64,000 nucleotides of DNA. Source: Thiodiazotropha sp040507035. Lineage in GTDB: Bacteria > Pseudomonadota > Gammaproteobacteria > Chromatiales > Chromatiaceae. Made by a program: the position numbers and the translations under genes. Where the stretch lies: positions 23,933 through 87,932 of the forward strand of contig JBEVVR010000053.1 of the NCBI GenBank assembly GCA_040507035.1, read 5' to 3'. The notes beneath the pieces are model-generated. The model saw only the letters and a program-made list of their open reading frames with translations. It did not search any database and had not been told where the DNA came from. Positions within the stretch are counted from its first letter, which is position 1; each line of letters begins with the position of its first letter. This document shows positions 16,529 through 25,615 of the stretch, piece by piece.

Positions 16529-17748
16529 TAGAGCGCTCCACTGATTCTGGTCATGGCATCCTCTACATTTTTGAAACTGTTGAATGCACTGATACGAATG
16601 TAACCCTCTCCGCACTTGCCGAACCCGGCGCCCGGTGTGCAGACCACGCCTGCCTTGTTGAGCAGCATGTCGAAGAGGTCCCAGGAGTCGCCCTTGGCGT
16701 TTATCCAGATGTAGGGTGAGTTCTCTCCGCCAATGCAGCTATAACCCAATCCCTCCATCTGTTCGCGGATATACTTCGCATTGTTGAGATAGTAGGCAAC
16801 GAGTTCAGCGACCTGGGCACGGCCCGCATCGCTGTAGACCGCCTCAGCGGCCCGTTGCACCGGATAGGATACACTGTTGAATTTGGTGGTGTGGCGGCGG
16901 TTCCAGAGATCGAGGATTGAGACCGCCTCTGCGGATGCGGTGTAGGCCTTGCACGTCTTGGGAACCACGGTATAGGCGCAGCGGGTCCCGGTGAAACCGG
17001 CTGTCTTGGAGAAACTGCGAAACTCCACTGCAACCTCCTTGGCCCCCTCTATCTCATAGATGGAGCGTGGCAGATCCTCATCCTGTACAAAGGCCTCGTA
17101 AGCGGCGTCGAACAGGATCAGGGCCTTGTGCTCTCTGGCGTAATCGACCCACTGCTTCAACTGCGCCTTGGTGGCGGTGGCGCCGGTGGGATTATTGGGG
17201 AAGCAGAGATAGATCAGATCCACCGGCTGTTTAGGCAGATCGGGGATGAAGCCATTCTCCTGGGTGCCTTCCAGGTAGCTAAGACCGGTGTAGCGCCCAG
17301 CCTCGGCTGCGCCGGTTCTTCCCGCCATCACGTTGGTATCCACATAGACCGGATAGACAGGATCGGGAATGGCGACCCGAATGTCGGTGGCGAAGATCTC
17401 CTGGAAGTTTCCTGAGTCGCACTTGGCACCATCGCTGACAAAGATCTCGTCTGCCTCGATGTCACATCCCCGGGATTGGAAATCGCCCTTGGCAATCGCC
17501 TCACGCAGAAAATCATAACCCTGCTCGGGTCCATAGCCATGAAAGCTGGCGTCACTCGCCATCTCGTCAACGGCAGCATGAAAGGCCTTGATGCAGGCAT
17601 CCGGCAGGGCGCGGGTGACATCGCCTATGCCCAAGCGGATGATATGCTTTTCGGGATTGGCCTGCTGAAAGGCGCTGACCCGTTTCGCAATGTCTGAGAA
17701 CAGGTAGGAAGCCTGGAGTTTCTTATAGTTCTCATTGATTTTGATCAT
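16528..17748 (-). CDS. dapL: LL-diaminopimelate aminotransferase
   Basis: Converts tetrahydrodipicolinate directly to LL-diaminopimelate using glutamate, bypassing the succinylase steps. The 406 residues start MIKINENYKKLQASYLFSDI, the typical DapL N-terminus. IRLGIGDVTRALP and FVSDGAKCD are family motifs, and SFSKTAGFTGTRC contains the PLP lysine. Coupled to lysA by stop/start overlap. DapL is well known from plants, Chlamydiae and some other bacteria and is less common in Gammaproteobacteria. Confidence 0.93.
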   Translation of the reverse strand: MIKINENYKKLQASYLFSDIAKRVSAFQQANPEKHIIRLGIGDVTRALPDACIKAFHAAVDEMASDASFHGYGPEQGYDFLREAIAKGDFQSRGCDIEADEIFVSDGAKCDSGNFQEIFATDIRVAIPDPVYPVYVDTNVMAGRTGAAEAGRYTGLSYLEGTQENGFIPDLPKQPVDLIYLCFPNNPTGATATKAQLKQWVDYAREHKALILFDAAYEAFVQDEDLPRSIYEIEGAKEVAVEFRSFSKTAGFTGTRCAYTVVPKTCKAYTASAEAVSILDLWNRRHTTKFNSVSYPVQRAAEAVYSDAGRAQVAELVAYYLNNAKYIREQMEGLGYSCIGGENSPYIWINAKGDSWDLFDMLLNKAGVVCTPGAGFGKCGEGYIRISAFNSFKNVEDAMTRISGAL

Positions 17749-17818
17749 GCTACACCTCAGGGAATCGAAAAACGGGCCATTATACAGAGTTTACGGGTGA
17801 GTAGGGGAACAGCGGTTC

Positions 17819-18163
17819 TTAACTGAAGAGTTTCGAATAGAGTGCCTCGTTGAAACCCACATGTAGACTCTTTCCCTGTTCCAGCACGGGTCGCTTGATG
17901 ATCGAAGGGGTCTCGAGCATGATGCGTATTGCACTCGACTCTTCGATATTGGCCTTTACGCTTTCGTCCAGCTTTCGCCACATCAGGCCGCGTCGGTTCA
18001 ATAAGGTCTCCCAGCCGACGCTTTCTATCCATTGCCGCAACTGACTTTCATCTATGCCCTCTTTTTTGAAATCATGAAATCGGTAGGCGATACCCTTTTC
18101 ATCAAGCCAGTTTCGGGCCTTTTTCATCGTATCGCAATTTTTAATACCGTAGAGATTGACCAT
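17819..18163 (-). CDS. yffB: ArsC/Spx-family protein, YffB type
   Basis: Thioredoxin-fold protein of 114 residues, MVNLYGIKNCDTMKKA with the single N-terminal Cys10 of this family. RGLMWRKLD and PSIIKRPVLE are also typical. It is not a proven arsenate reductase. In many Gammaproteobacteria it lies beside dapE or dapD; here it lies 70 nt upstream of dapL, keeping the lysine-pathway association although the pathway variant has changed. Confidence 0.88.
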   Translation of the reverse strand: MVNLYGIKNCDTMKKARNWLDEKGIAYRFHDFKKEGIDESQLRQWIESVGWETLLNRRGLMWRKLDESVKANIEESSAIRIMLETPSIIKRPVLEQGKSLHVGFNEALYSKLFS

Positions 18164-18550
18164 TGAATTCTCTCTTGCCGATCAAAATGAGACAGCATGA
18201 CATATTGAGTAGTTGACCGAGTTTTCTAATCTAAACGCTGTGTTGAATTAGTTGCATGGACGAATTGCCAAGTCGCACAGTATAAACATAGAGATTCACT
18301 ATCAACCAGAGTATTTTGTTAGGGTTTTTTTGGGATACTCTGAATCTTGGTAAAATATGAGAAGGGTGTGGTGATCCCATGCGAACTAAACGACTAAACT
18401 CGACTAGCGGGCTGACCTGGAAGTCACTTTATCCCCTTTTTCCTACCGTCTAGGGGATATTGCCTCGGATTGATGGTTATCCTTACAGTTTTTGGTGTTA
18501 ATATCCCACAAATGTGCTTTTAGTAGTTTGTCTATCTGAAAAGGACTTTC
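18164..18550. other. Intergenic region, 387 nt
   Basis: Divergent spacer between yffB and the small gene at 18551. It holds a T-run (near 18325-18332) and a 7-bp TATCCCC/GGGGATA hairpin (about 18430-18459). No RNA gene or convincing promoter is recognised. A 75-residue antisense frame at 18443-18670 overlaps the small gene and was not accepted. Confidence 0.5.
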
Positions 18551-18757
18551 GTGATGATTCAGTTCAATGGGAACAATGGGTGGAAAATCGACACCAAACA
18601 GCGGCTGATCAGCCACAGTTGTGGCTTTGAAGCCGAATTCAAGGGTATAGAGATATATGGTATCAAGCACTTTCCAATTGAGGCGACCATCACTGACATC
18701 AGAAACATGGTAACAAAGGCGGAAGAGATACTATCCGACTCATCCGAACGCTCCTGA
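18551..18757 (+). CDS. Small hypothetical protein, 68 residues
   Basis: Starts GTG-ATG behind an AAAGGA Shine-Dalgarno about 6 nt upstream. The sequence (IQFNGNNGWKIDTKQRL, then ITDIRNMVTKAEEILSD) reads as a compact mixed alpha/beta soluble domain. Not recognised, and not obviously linked to its neighbours. The good ribosome site is the main support over the antisense frame. Confidence 0.5.
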   Translation: MMIQFNGNNGWKIDTKQRLISHSCGFEAEFKGIEIYGIKHFPIEATITDIRNMVTKAEEILSDSSERS

Positions 18758-18858
18758 GGCTGGGACTGAAGCCCCCTAAATCGGCCAGGAGTATCCCACC
18801 TAGCGGTTTACAGATTAAACCCACTCACCTAATGGCTCAGCGTATCGGTTAGACCAGC

Positions 18859-20325
18859 CTAGGGAATCCTTGGTGCAACCCGGGGAAATGAACCGAGATG
18901 CTGAATACGCCACCATGTTCCGCTCTCCTCCTTCTCCTGAGGGGTGGCAAAACTGTAGCTAAAGCTATCCACCCGCAGGTACTTTGGAGGTTTATCGGGA
19001 AAGGGGTTGTTCGCCAACAGCGCCGAGACGCTTTCGGATCCCTGGTGTAATCTTTGCGTAAGGCGTCCAAACCAATGTAAATGCAAGGGCTGTTGTGTGG
19101 GTACGAACCATAGCATCCAATCGAGTCGTGGCTGATGTGGGACGATAAACGCCGGTGCCAAGGAAGGATCACCCGGTTTATATTTAAAATCATAGACTTG
19201 CCATGACTTCCCATCATTCGATCCCTGGATCACAAGTTCCTGCCTCTGGGTCTGCATGGTGGGAAAGATATGGAAGATATGGCCAATGCCGAAGCGCTGC
19301 ACCGTTTGGCTGTATCCCTGGATTAGTGATGGCAGCGGTTGACCCAAGACGCGGCTGGTAAATGCGATCAGGCTGGCTGGCAGGATAAGCAGTAGGGCGA
19401 TGACGATCAGCGTTGAACGGATAGATCCGGGGGAGACCTCAACCGCTTCGATCCGTTGCACGAACGAACTGGGAAGGATGCGTTTCAACAGCTCATCATG
19501 GAGCAGGAACAGGCATAAAATAATGGTCAGTAGATTGATGAAATTGTGGTTGCTGGTAGCGATGATCAATAACTGCAATAAGATGGTGATCCCGGCCGCG
19601 AAGTAGCGAAAACGGCGGGGAAAAAAGATTAGAAAGGGGACCAACAACTCGCTGAAAAGGGTGAGGAGAACACCGGCCTTGAGCAATACTTCCGGCAGCT
19701 GGTGGGCGTACCAGGCACCGATGTGGGGTAGAGGTTGGGTCTCGAAGTAGTGGTTGAGTGCGGTTAAACCGGACCAGGATGGATCGCCGCTGACCAACTT
19801 GAACACACCGGACATAAAACGCAGGCGAAACAGCAGCCACTCAAAGAGAAAGATCAGTAGGAGATTGCCGCCACCCACCAGCAAGATGGCGAGAAATCCC
19901 GCCTCCAACAGCAGGGTATCCCACTGGAAGTTGGTAAAGATCTGACCCGCGTGATACAGCGAGAGATAGAGCAGAAAGAGCATGATCAGGCTGCTCCGTT
20001 GCCAACGCCCGAAGAGCAATAACAGAGAGAAGAGAATCCCCAGCATTGCCACGGCCTGCAATGCCCGATCACTGCTTCCGATAAACCAGAAAATGGAAGG
20101 AAACCATAGCCAGGAACGCTCTCCGTAGTGCTCCTTGGCAAGGCTGAAATGTTCACTCAGGGGTAAGACGCCATCCTCCCCGACCAAGCCTGTTATCTGT
20201 ACCGCCAAAGAGGTGAAAGCCGCAACATAGATGAGTGCCAGCAGACGCAAAAAAAGCCAGCTGATTATTCGCTGTTCGGTGGCAGGCTGAAATCCCCCGG
20301 AGATGACGGCTTTGAATCGACTCAT
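18859..20325 (-). CDS. Lipase maturation factor (LMF1) family membrane protein
   Basis: The 488-residue polytopic protein has about eight hydrophobic segments in residues 20-325, with FTNFQWDTLLLEAGFLA and NHNFINLLTIILCLFLL typical of the LMF family. A soluble C-terminal part contains YDFKYKPGDP and PHQPRLDWMLWF, which is the most conserved LMF signature. In animals the family assists lipase folding in the ER; the bacterial role is unknown. Monocistronic, convergent with the small gene at 18551. Confidence 0.85.
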   Translation of the reverse strand: MSRFKAVISGGFQPATEQRIISWLFLRLLALIYVAAFTSLAVQITGLVGEDGVLPLSEHFSLAKEHYGERSWLWFPSIFWFIGSSDRALQAVAMLGILFSLLLLFGRWQRSSLIMLFLLYLSLYHAGQIFTNFQWDTLLLEAGFLAILLVGGGNLLLIFLFEWLLFRLRFMSGVFKLVSGDPSWSGLTALNHYFETQPLPHIGAWYAHQLPEVLLKAGVLLTLFSELLVPFLIFFPRRFRYFAAGITILLQLLIIATSNHNFINLLTIILCLFLLHDELLKRILPSSFVQRIEAVEVSPGSIRSTLIVIALLLILPASLIAFTSRVLGQPLPSLIQGYSQTVQRFGIGHIFHIFPTMQTQRQELVIQGSNDGKSWQVYDFKYKPGDPSLAPAFIVPHQPRLDWMLWFVPTQQPLHLHWFGRLTQRLHQGSESVSALLANNPFPDKPPKYLRVDSFSYSFATPQEKEESGTWWRIQHLGSFPRVAPRIP

Positions 20326-20433
20326 AGGGCAGATTGAATATGACCGATCAAAGAGCGGATTTTAACAATAGGACGAAACAGCTACGATGATACGGAGCAA
20401 GCCAGTTTCAAATTGTGTATATTGAGTTTCACT

Positions 20434-21108
20434 ATGAAAATTGAGATCACCCCCCTGGAAGCACGAGTCATCGGTTGTCTGCTTGAGAAGGAGATCACCA
20501 CCCCTGACCAGTATCCGCTGTCACTGAGTGCCCTGACAAACGCCTGCAACCAGAAGAGCAGCCGTGATCCGGTGCTACAGCTGAATGAGACAGAGGTACA
20601 GAATCTGCTCGACGAGTTGATGAAAAAGCACCTGGTCAGTGATCGCACTGGATTTGGCAGCCGGGTGGCTAAATATCAGCATCGATTCTGTAACACGGGT
20701 TTTGGCGCACTTGAACTTTCCCCACAGGAGTTGGGCATTCTCTGCTTACTAATGCTCAGGGGCCCTCAGACACCCGGTGAACTGCGCAGCCGCAGTAACC
20801 GCCTATGCAAATTCTCCGATGTAGAGGAGGTCGAAAGGGCACTCAGCGGTCTGATGCAGCGTGAGGATGGGCCTTTTGTCGCCCGACTGGCTCGTGAACC
20901 GGGAAGACGCGAATCACGCTTTGCCCATCTATTCAGTGGTGATATTGAGGAAAATGGGGATTTTGACCCGGTGGATAGGGCCGAAGATCCTCGGCAAGCC
21001 AATCAACCGGGACGAATCGAGAGGTTGGAGTCACTCATCAATGAGATGAGCAGCGAGCTAGACGATCTAAAGGCCCGGGTTGAAATCCTGGAATCAGGGG
21101 AGAGCTGA
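20434..21108 (+). CDS. YceH/DUF480 family protein
   Basis: ATG 20434 gives 224 residues starting MKIEITPLEARVIGCLLEKE, matching E. coli YceH closely; the in-frame upstream extension does not. Paired winged-helix domains are predicted, with TPDQYPLSLSALTNACNQKS and RGPQTPGELRSRS. A C-terminal coiled coil (RIERLESLINEMSSEL) is typical. Cytoplasmic and of unknown function, possibly DNA-binding from the fold. Confidence 0.92.
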   Translation: MKIEITPLEARVIGCLLEKEITTPDQYPLSLSALTNACNQKSSRDPVLQLNETEVQNLLDELMKKHLVSDRTGFGSRVAKYQHRFCNTGFGALELSPQELGILCLLMLRGPQTPGELRSRSNRLCKFSDVEEVERALSGLMQREDGPFVARLAREPGRRESRFAHLFSGDIEENGDFDPVDRAEDPRQANQPGRIERLESLINEMSSELDDLKARVEILESGES

Positions 21109-21126
21109 GGCCTAAGTTCTTGCGAG

Positions 21127-21453
21127 TCACCACTCGATGGGCTCACCGAAGCGAAAAAAGCCGCCACTTGGACCATCCGCGTTGAGGGTGGCCGCCCAGA
21201 CGATGCCCTTCACCCCATCAGTGATCGAAAGCGTTGCTTCCTCACCTCCCATGTCGGTACGCACCCAACCCGGGCAGCATCCATTCATTTCGCTGAGCTG
21301 CCCCATACCGTACGAGACATTGACCACGTACCCCCTGCCATCCATAAGTGGGATGAGAGCCCTGCAGACTCGAAGCGGTCCCAGGGTATTGGTATCAAAG
21401 CCTCGTGTAGTGGTCTCTATTTCGGCATCGAAGATAGAGCTTGCGCTAATGCA
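21127..21453 (-). pseudogene. Remnant of a short-chain dehydrogenase/reductase gene
   Basis: Reading on the - strand without a start codon, the frame gives FDTNTLGPLRVCRALIPLM, then GYVVNVSYGMGQLSEMN, then directly CCPGWVRTDMGGEEATLS. In intact carbonyl-reductase-like SDRs about 30 residues with the YxxxK catalytic pair lie between QLSEMN and the PGWVRTDMGG motif; they are missing. The N-terminal half with the TGxxxGxG cofactor site is missing too. A short version from ATG 21345 is open but would encode only a non-catalytic stub. Confidence 0.75.
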
Positions 21454-21541
21454 GCTGTTCTACATTCATCACCCACTTTTCAATTTCAGACTATAAGCGC
21501 AAAATTTACTGAAGTTGACATGCCATCTTCAGGAGACAAGT

Positions 21542-21877
21542 ATGATTCCCATCAACTACCAAGTCACGGGTGAAGAAGAGTATTCGTTTCATATTGAAAT
21601 TGACAACAATGGAAATTATATCGTTCACACAGGCACTTATACGACTCAGAAGCCACGCGCTGGAAAGCTAACCGGAGAACAAGAAGCGAAACTGCAAAAT
21701 GCCGTTGAATCTCTGGGTGAGATATCCGATCATCCTCAACCTGGAAGCGGCCAGCCATTTCAGGCCAAACTTGTTGTTGGAGAGGGTAATAAACAGGTAG
21801 TCTACACCTTCTGGGAAGGCCTGCTGGAGGAAGACAAGAGGCTTTCGGCGCTGGTCAGGATGTTGGAAGTTATTTGA
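21542..21877 (+). CDS. Hypothetical protein, 111 residues
   Basis: ATG 21542 is preceded by AGGAGAC; an in-frame upstream start at 21515 lacks a ribosome site. The protein begins MIPINYQVTGEEEYSFHIEI and reads as a beta-rich soluble domain with a C-terminal helix (EEDKRLSALVRMLEVI). The text YIVHTGTYTTQKPRAGKLT looks like a beta-hairpin repeat. No family recognised, no signal peptide. Stands alone between the SDR remnant and the gene at 22095. Confidence 0.7.
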   Translation: MIPINYQVTGEEEYSFHIEIDNNGNYIVHTGTYTTQKPRAGKLTGEQEAKLQNAVESLGEISDHPQPGSGQPFQAKLVVGEGNKQVVYTFWEGLLEEDKRLSALVRMLEVI

Positions 21878-22094
21878 GTTGCTCCTCCTGGTAAGTTTGA
21901 TCCCCAGTTGGGTATGTTTTTTTGAGTGTTTTTGCGTTCCGGGTTCATTGTGGTGAACAAAGTCCCAGGGTAAAAAATTGGACTTTTCTGAAATAACTGC
22001 TAGGACACTATTTATCACCGCAAGGCAAGATTCTTGGGACAAATTTATGCATGTAAGGTCAAAATTATAATACTGCTGATGTTGGGAAGTACCG

Positions 22095-23039
22095 ATGCAT
22101 AGCCCAGATAACATACCCAATGGCACAATCGAGGATATCGATGGGAAGACCTGTATCTTCTATGATGGTTATTGGATTAAGTATTACGTGCCGTTGGATG
22201 ACAGTCTAGAGACGAAAAAGCACCTGATTGAGGCGCTTACCCGTCGCCTGTTCAACCATGTCGAACATGGTATCAACATGCCGGGTGACAGATTGGACGA
22301 GGCGAGAAAGGCCTATGAGGAAGAGAGTGACAGTGATCTGAAGCGTGTCAAGGGCGCGATGTTGGCCGGTGCCCTGTTCAATCGTGGTACGGATATCTTC
22401 AGAGAGTTGGTGAAACTGGAGGATCCAAATATAAAGAGCGGGAAAGGCAGAGAGATGCTCCATGAATGTGGTCAGTATTTGCTGGAGGCCCTCGAACTAG
22501 GCAATCTTGTGAAGCACCGCAGCGGTGAAGAGGGTATCGACGAACTCTGGGGAGAGCCCTTTCGTGCATTCACTATCCCCATAGAATCATTTTATGAAAG
22601 TCGCTACATAAAAATCGCACAGACCATGCACGATATCGATATCATCTCGGATGCAATGATCGAGGCATTTCAGGACAGTCATTTTTTCAAGGGTGTGGAT
22701 GCACTAATCAGACAATTCGCAGGAGCTGCAAAGCTCAAATGTGAAACATTGCGTACCGATCCAGTTATTTTCGATGTTTGGCCAAAGTTCGCGGTCGCTT
22801 GTGAAAAACTCATGCAGATCGGGCCCTTAGAGAAGAACAATGACTCTTGTCTTGCCTGCTGGGAAGCCGATGAGGGCCATCAACTGATCAAGGACGGCGC
22901 TGATCTAATCACCCATATCGCGAGGGCGAGGGTTCCCATGCCGAAAAGTACCAGGACCTATATAGATCGTTGCCACTCCTACATTGCATGTCGGGGGAGC
23001 GCTCCTGGACTATCCAGAGTCGAGTTGAAATCCCTGTAA
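22095..23039 (+). CDS. Hypothetical protein, 314 residues
   Basis: Not recognised. A soluble, helix-rich protein starting at ATG 22095 behind GGGAAG. The N-terminal 40 residues (CIFYDGYWIKYYVPLDDSL) look like a small beta unit and the rest is helical and charged. The C-terminal 90 residues have several Cys (KCETLR, SCLACWEAD, RCHSYIACRG), giving a possible metal or disulfide site. It lies about 130 nt upstream of the ExeA-OmpA fusion in the same direction, so they may share a role. Confidence 0.72.
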   Translation: MHSPDNIPNGTIEDIDGKTCIFYDGYWIKYYVPLDDSLETKKHLIEALTRRLFNHVEHGINMPGDRLDEARKAYEEESDSDLKRVKGAMLAGALFNRGTDIFRELVKLEDPNIKSGKGREMLHECGQYLLEALELGNLVKHRSGEEGIDELWGEPFRAFTIPIESFYESRYIKIAQTMHDIDIISDAMIEAFQDSHFFKGVDALIRQFAGAAKLKCETLRTDPVIFDVWPKFAVACEKLMQIGPLEKNNDSCLACWEADEGHQLIKDGADLITHIARARVPMPKSTRTYIDRCHSYIACRGSAPGLSRVELKSL

Positions 23040-23172
23040 AAAGCGTATATTCAAGCCGGCAGTGAACACTCAGCTTTCAAGCCAGCTCCCGGTATACTCT
23101 GTAAGACTGTATATCAGGAGCTTTCTCCTATACGATCGTGTTGTTTGCAATTACTACCCATGTCGCCAATAA

Positions 23173-25551
23173 ATGTTTGAGTCGTATTATAAATTAGATG
23201 CAAATCCTTTCCGCTTGAGTGCAGATGAACAATTCAGGTTTGCACACAAAAACTACCTCAAGGCGTGGTCACACCTGAAATATGCCCTGGAACAGGGTGA
23301 AGGCTTCGTGATGATTACGGGGCGGCCAGGCTCAGGCAAGACGACACTGATACGCGATATCATATCGCAAATAGATAGTTCAGAAATATTGGCCATAAAT
23401 CTGGTAACTAACCAGCTACAAGCAGAGGAGTTATTGCGCAAGGTGGCCCTGGAATATGGCTTGCCTGCGGAGAGCTACAATAAAGCCACTTTGCTCACCC
23501 ATATCGAAGATTTCGTCACCAAAGAGTATGAAGCGGGTAGACGGGCTGTCATCGTTATCGACGAAGCACAGAATCTGACCTTGACTGGACTTGAGGAGTT
23601 GCGCCTGCTTTCCAATCTACAGACCGGTAGTCACCCGCTTTTCCAAATTTTCCTTGTCGGTCAAGACGAACTTCGATCGTTGATACTGAGTCCGAACATG
23701 GAACAGATTCGGACCCGTTTAATTGCAAGTTGTCAGATGGAACTGATGAATCTTGAACAAACACAAGGTTATATCGAACATAGGCTTGGCATTGTCGGCT
23801 GGGCTCACGATCCTGAACTGGATGAGGTGATCTATCCACTTATTCACTATTTGACAGAAGGCATTCCAAGGAAGGTCAACCATGTTGTGAGCCGATTGCT
23901 CCTATATGGTGCTTTGGAGGAAAAGCATGCGTTCACCGAAGAGGATATTTGGATTGTTGCGAAAGAACTCTTCGATGAGGAGCGTTTGACGACAAAAGAT
24001 GGAGAGTCATTTACAGAATTTAGGGGACATTATGCAGACGAACCTGATCAGCAGGAGCTCGCTGATAGTGATACTGTCGCCACCAGTGGTGATTTAGAAA
24101 AAGTAGATGCGGAAGAAGATCTTAGCCAAAGTCAACTTGTGGAGGCGGTTGAAGAGGAGGAGGTGAGTGACAGCAACCTAGCTGAATCAGTTGAAGATGA
24201 GGGTATAGGTCCTAGCGATTTCGCCTCAGAGAGAGCCGCAGGTGCATTGAACGAGATGGACTCCGTCGATCAAGCTAAGGCAATTATCCAAGAGGAAATA
24301 GAAAAGGAAGAAAACGAGAGAAATAGAGAAATAAAAGAGACAGAATCGGGTGCTGAATTTTATCCTTATGGAGAGGAATTGATCGAAACAGATGCCACGG
24401 TGAAGAGTGAGGTGGCGGCAGAGGAGGAGGTTTGTATTGATACAACTCCGACTATCCCGGCGGATGCTGCAGGAATACCCATAGATTCATCCAATGAAAA
24501 TAAAGTACCTGCATATGATGAAGATGCCGATAACGACAAAACGGAAATTAATCTAGTCACGTCGAAAGTGCTCGATGTAACCCGCCACGCAGACTATCAA
24601 CCGTCAGAGTCAAGCAGTGAAGCTAAACCGGAAGAGATACTCAATCTGCCATCCATGCAGGCAGAGAGAAGAAAACATGAAATTGAAGAGAAAGGTGGAT
24701 TGATCAATACCGTTGAGACTATCGATATTGATGAGTTGTTTTCCAGTACTCTTGGCAAGTCTTTACGCAATATTTTCTTGTTCGTGATCGCTGGTGTTTT
24801 CTTTTTGGCATTATTTGTTATAGAACCGGGTCGTATTGAACAAACCCTGGATGACTTAGGCGCAAAGTGGCAGGTGAAGACCGATGCAAATGAGGAAGAT
24901 CAAGATGCGATTACAACTGAGGTAGATAACAAGCAGCAACAGCTAGAAAAACCCGAAGCTGATAGTAAGCAAGTACAGGAGGTACTTGAGTCTGACGAGA
25001 AGAGTAGTATTACGACTGTCGCAAAAAGCGAAGCCGATCAAGTGCCCTCAACTGACAGTGACATGACCACTCAAACGGGAGTTTTCGATCCCGATCCCGT
25101 GGAAATGGCGAGCAAGGACTATATAGCAACCCAGTCAAAATATCAGCAAGTGGAGATCGGTGATAAGGCAGAGGAGACGGGAGAGGAGGTCAGTAGCTCC
25201 ATCGATATGACGTTTCAGATCTACTTTGAGTTTGACAATCCTAATATTCCCGAACAGTTCTCAGAGATGTTAAACGACCTGTACATTGTCCTCTCTCTTA
25301 ACAAGAGCTCGACCATGACGATTACTGGCTATACCGATTCGAGTGGTGATCCTACATACAACATGAATCTATCCGCCGCACGGGCAAAGGCTGTATCACA
25401 ATATTTCACGGAGCGAGGCATTGAGGCAGAAAGGATTCAAGTCGAGGGAAGAGGTCCTGTACCCAAAACGACGGATGAAGAGTATGAGGAGTTTGAGAAA
25501 AGATTTGGAAACAGACGAGTAGAGATCATATTACGTAAAGGTAAGGAATAG
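23173..25551 (+). CDS. ExeA/GspA-type AAA ATPase fused to an OmpA-like domain
   Basis: A 792-residue protein with three parts. Residues 1-270 are an ExeA-like AAA ATPase with Walker A GRPGSGKTT (50-58) and Walker B VIVIDEAQNL (about 125-134). Residues about 285-525 are a very acidic, low-complexity linker. After one transmembrane helix (about 533-550) and a second acidic linker, residues about 680-792 form an OmpA-like peptidoglycan-binding domain (TITGYTDSSGDP..LSAARAKAV). It would couple cytoplasmic ATP hydrolysis to the cell wall. ExeA-type ATPases are common in exosortase/EPS loci; the OmpA ending is distinctive. Confidence 0.9.
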   Translation: MFESYYKLDANPFRLSADEQFRFAHKNYLKAWSHLKYALEQGEGFVMITGRPGSGKTTLIRDIISQIDSSEILAINLVTNQLQAEELLRKVALEYGLPAESYNKATLLTHIEDFVTKEYEAGRRAVIVIDEAQNLTLTGLEELRLLSNLQTGSHPLFQIFLVGQDELRSLILSPNMEQIRTRLIASCQMELMNLEQTQGYIEHRLGIVGWAHDPELDEVIYPLIHYLTEGIPRKVNHVVSRLLLYGALEEKHAFTEEDIWIVAKELFDEERLTTKDGESFTEFRGHYADEPDQQELADSDTVATSGDLEKVDAEEDLSQSQLVEAVEEEEVSDSNLAESVEDEGIGPSDFASERAAGALNEMDSVDQAKAIIQEEIEKEENERNREIKETESGAEFYPYGEELIETDATVKSEVAAEEEVCIDTTPTIPADAAGIPIDSSNENKVPAYDEDADNDKTEINLVTSKVLDVTRHADYQPSESSSEAKPEEILNLPSMQAERRKHEIEEKGGLINTVETIDIDELFSSTLGKSLRNIFLFVIAGVFFLALFVIEPGRIEQTLDDLGAKWQVKTDANEEDQDAITTEVDNKQQQLEKPEADSKQVQEVLESDEKSSITTVAKSEADQVPSTDSDMTTQTGVFDPDPVEMASKDYIATQSKYQQVEIGDKAEETGEEVSSSIDMTFQIYFEFDNPNIPEQFSEMLNDLYIVLSLNKSSTMTITGYTDSSGDPTYNMNLSAARAKAVSQYFTERGIEAERIQVEGRGPVPKTTDEEYEEFEKRFGNRRVEIILRKGKE

Positions 25552-25569
25552 GGTGCGCATATCGCACCC
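25551..25569. terminator. Bidirectional terminator hairpin
   Basis: GGGTGCG pairs with CGCACCC around CATAT, beginning on the last base of the upstream stop codon. It lies between the convergent ExeA-OmpA gene and cysC. It lacks a strong T-run. Confidence 0.5.
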
Positions 25570-25615
25570 CACTAATCTATCCTAGTCGTGCCAGAATATG
25601 AGATGATCTCCTAAA

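Noticed and set aside
18443..18670. 75-codon - strand frame
   Set aside because: It overlaps the + strand small gene at 18551, which has the better ribosome site; no family features.
21515..21541. Upstream start for the 111-residue protein
   Set aside because: AGGAGAC lies directly before ATG 21542, inside the would-be extension, so the shorter form is favoured.
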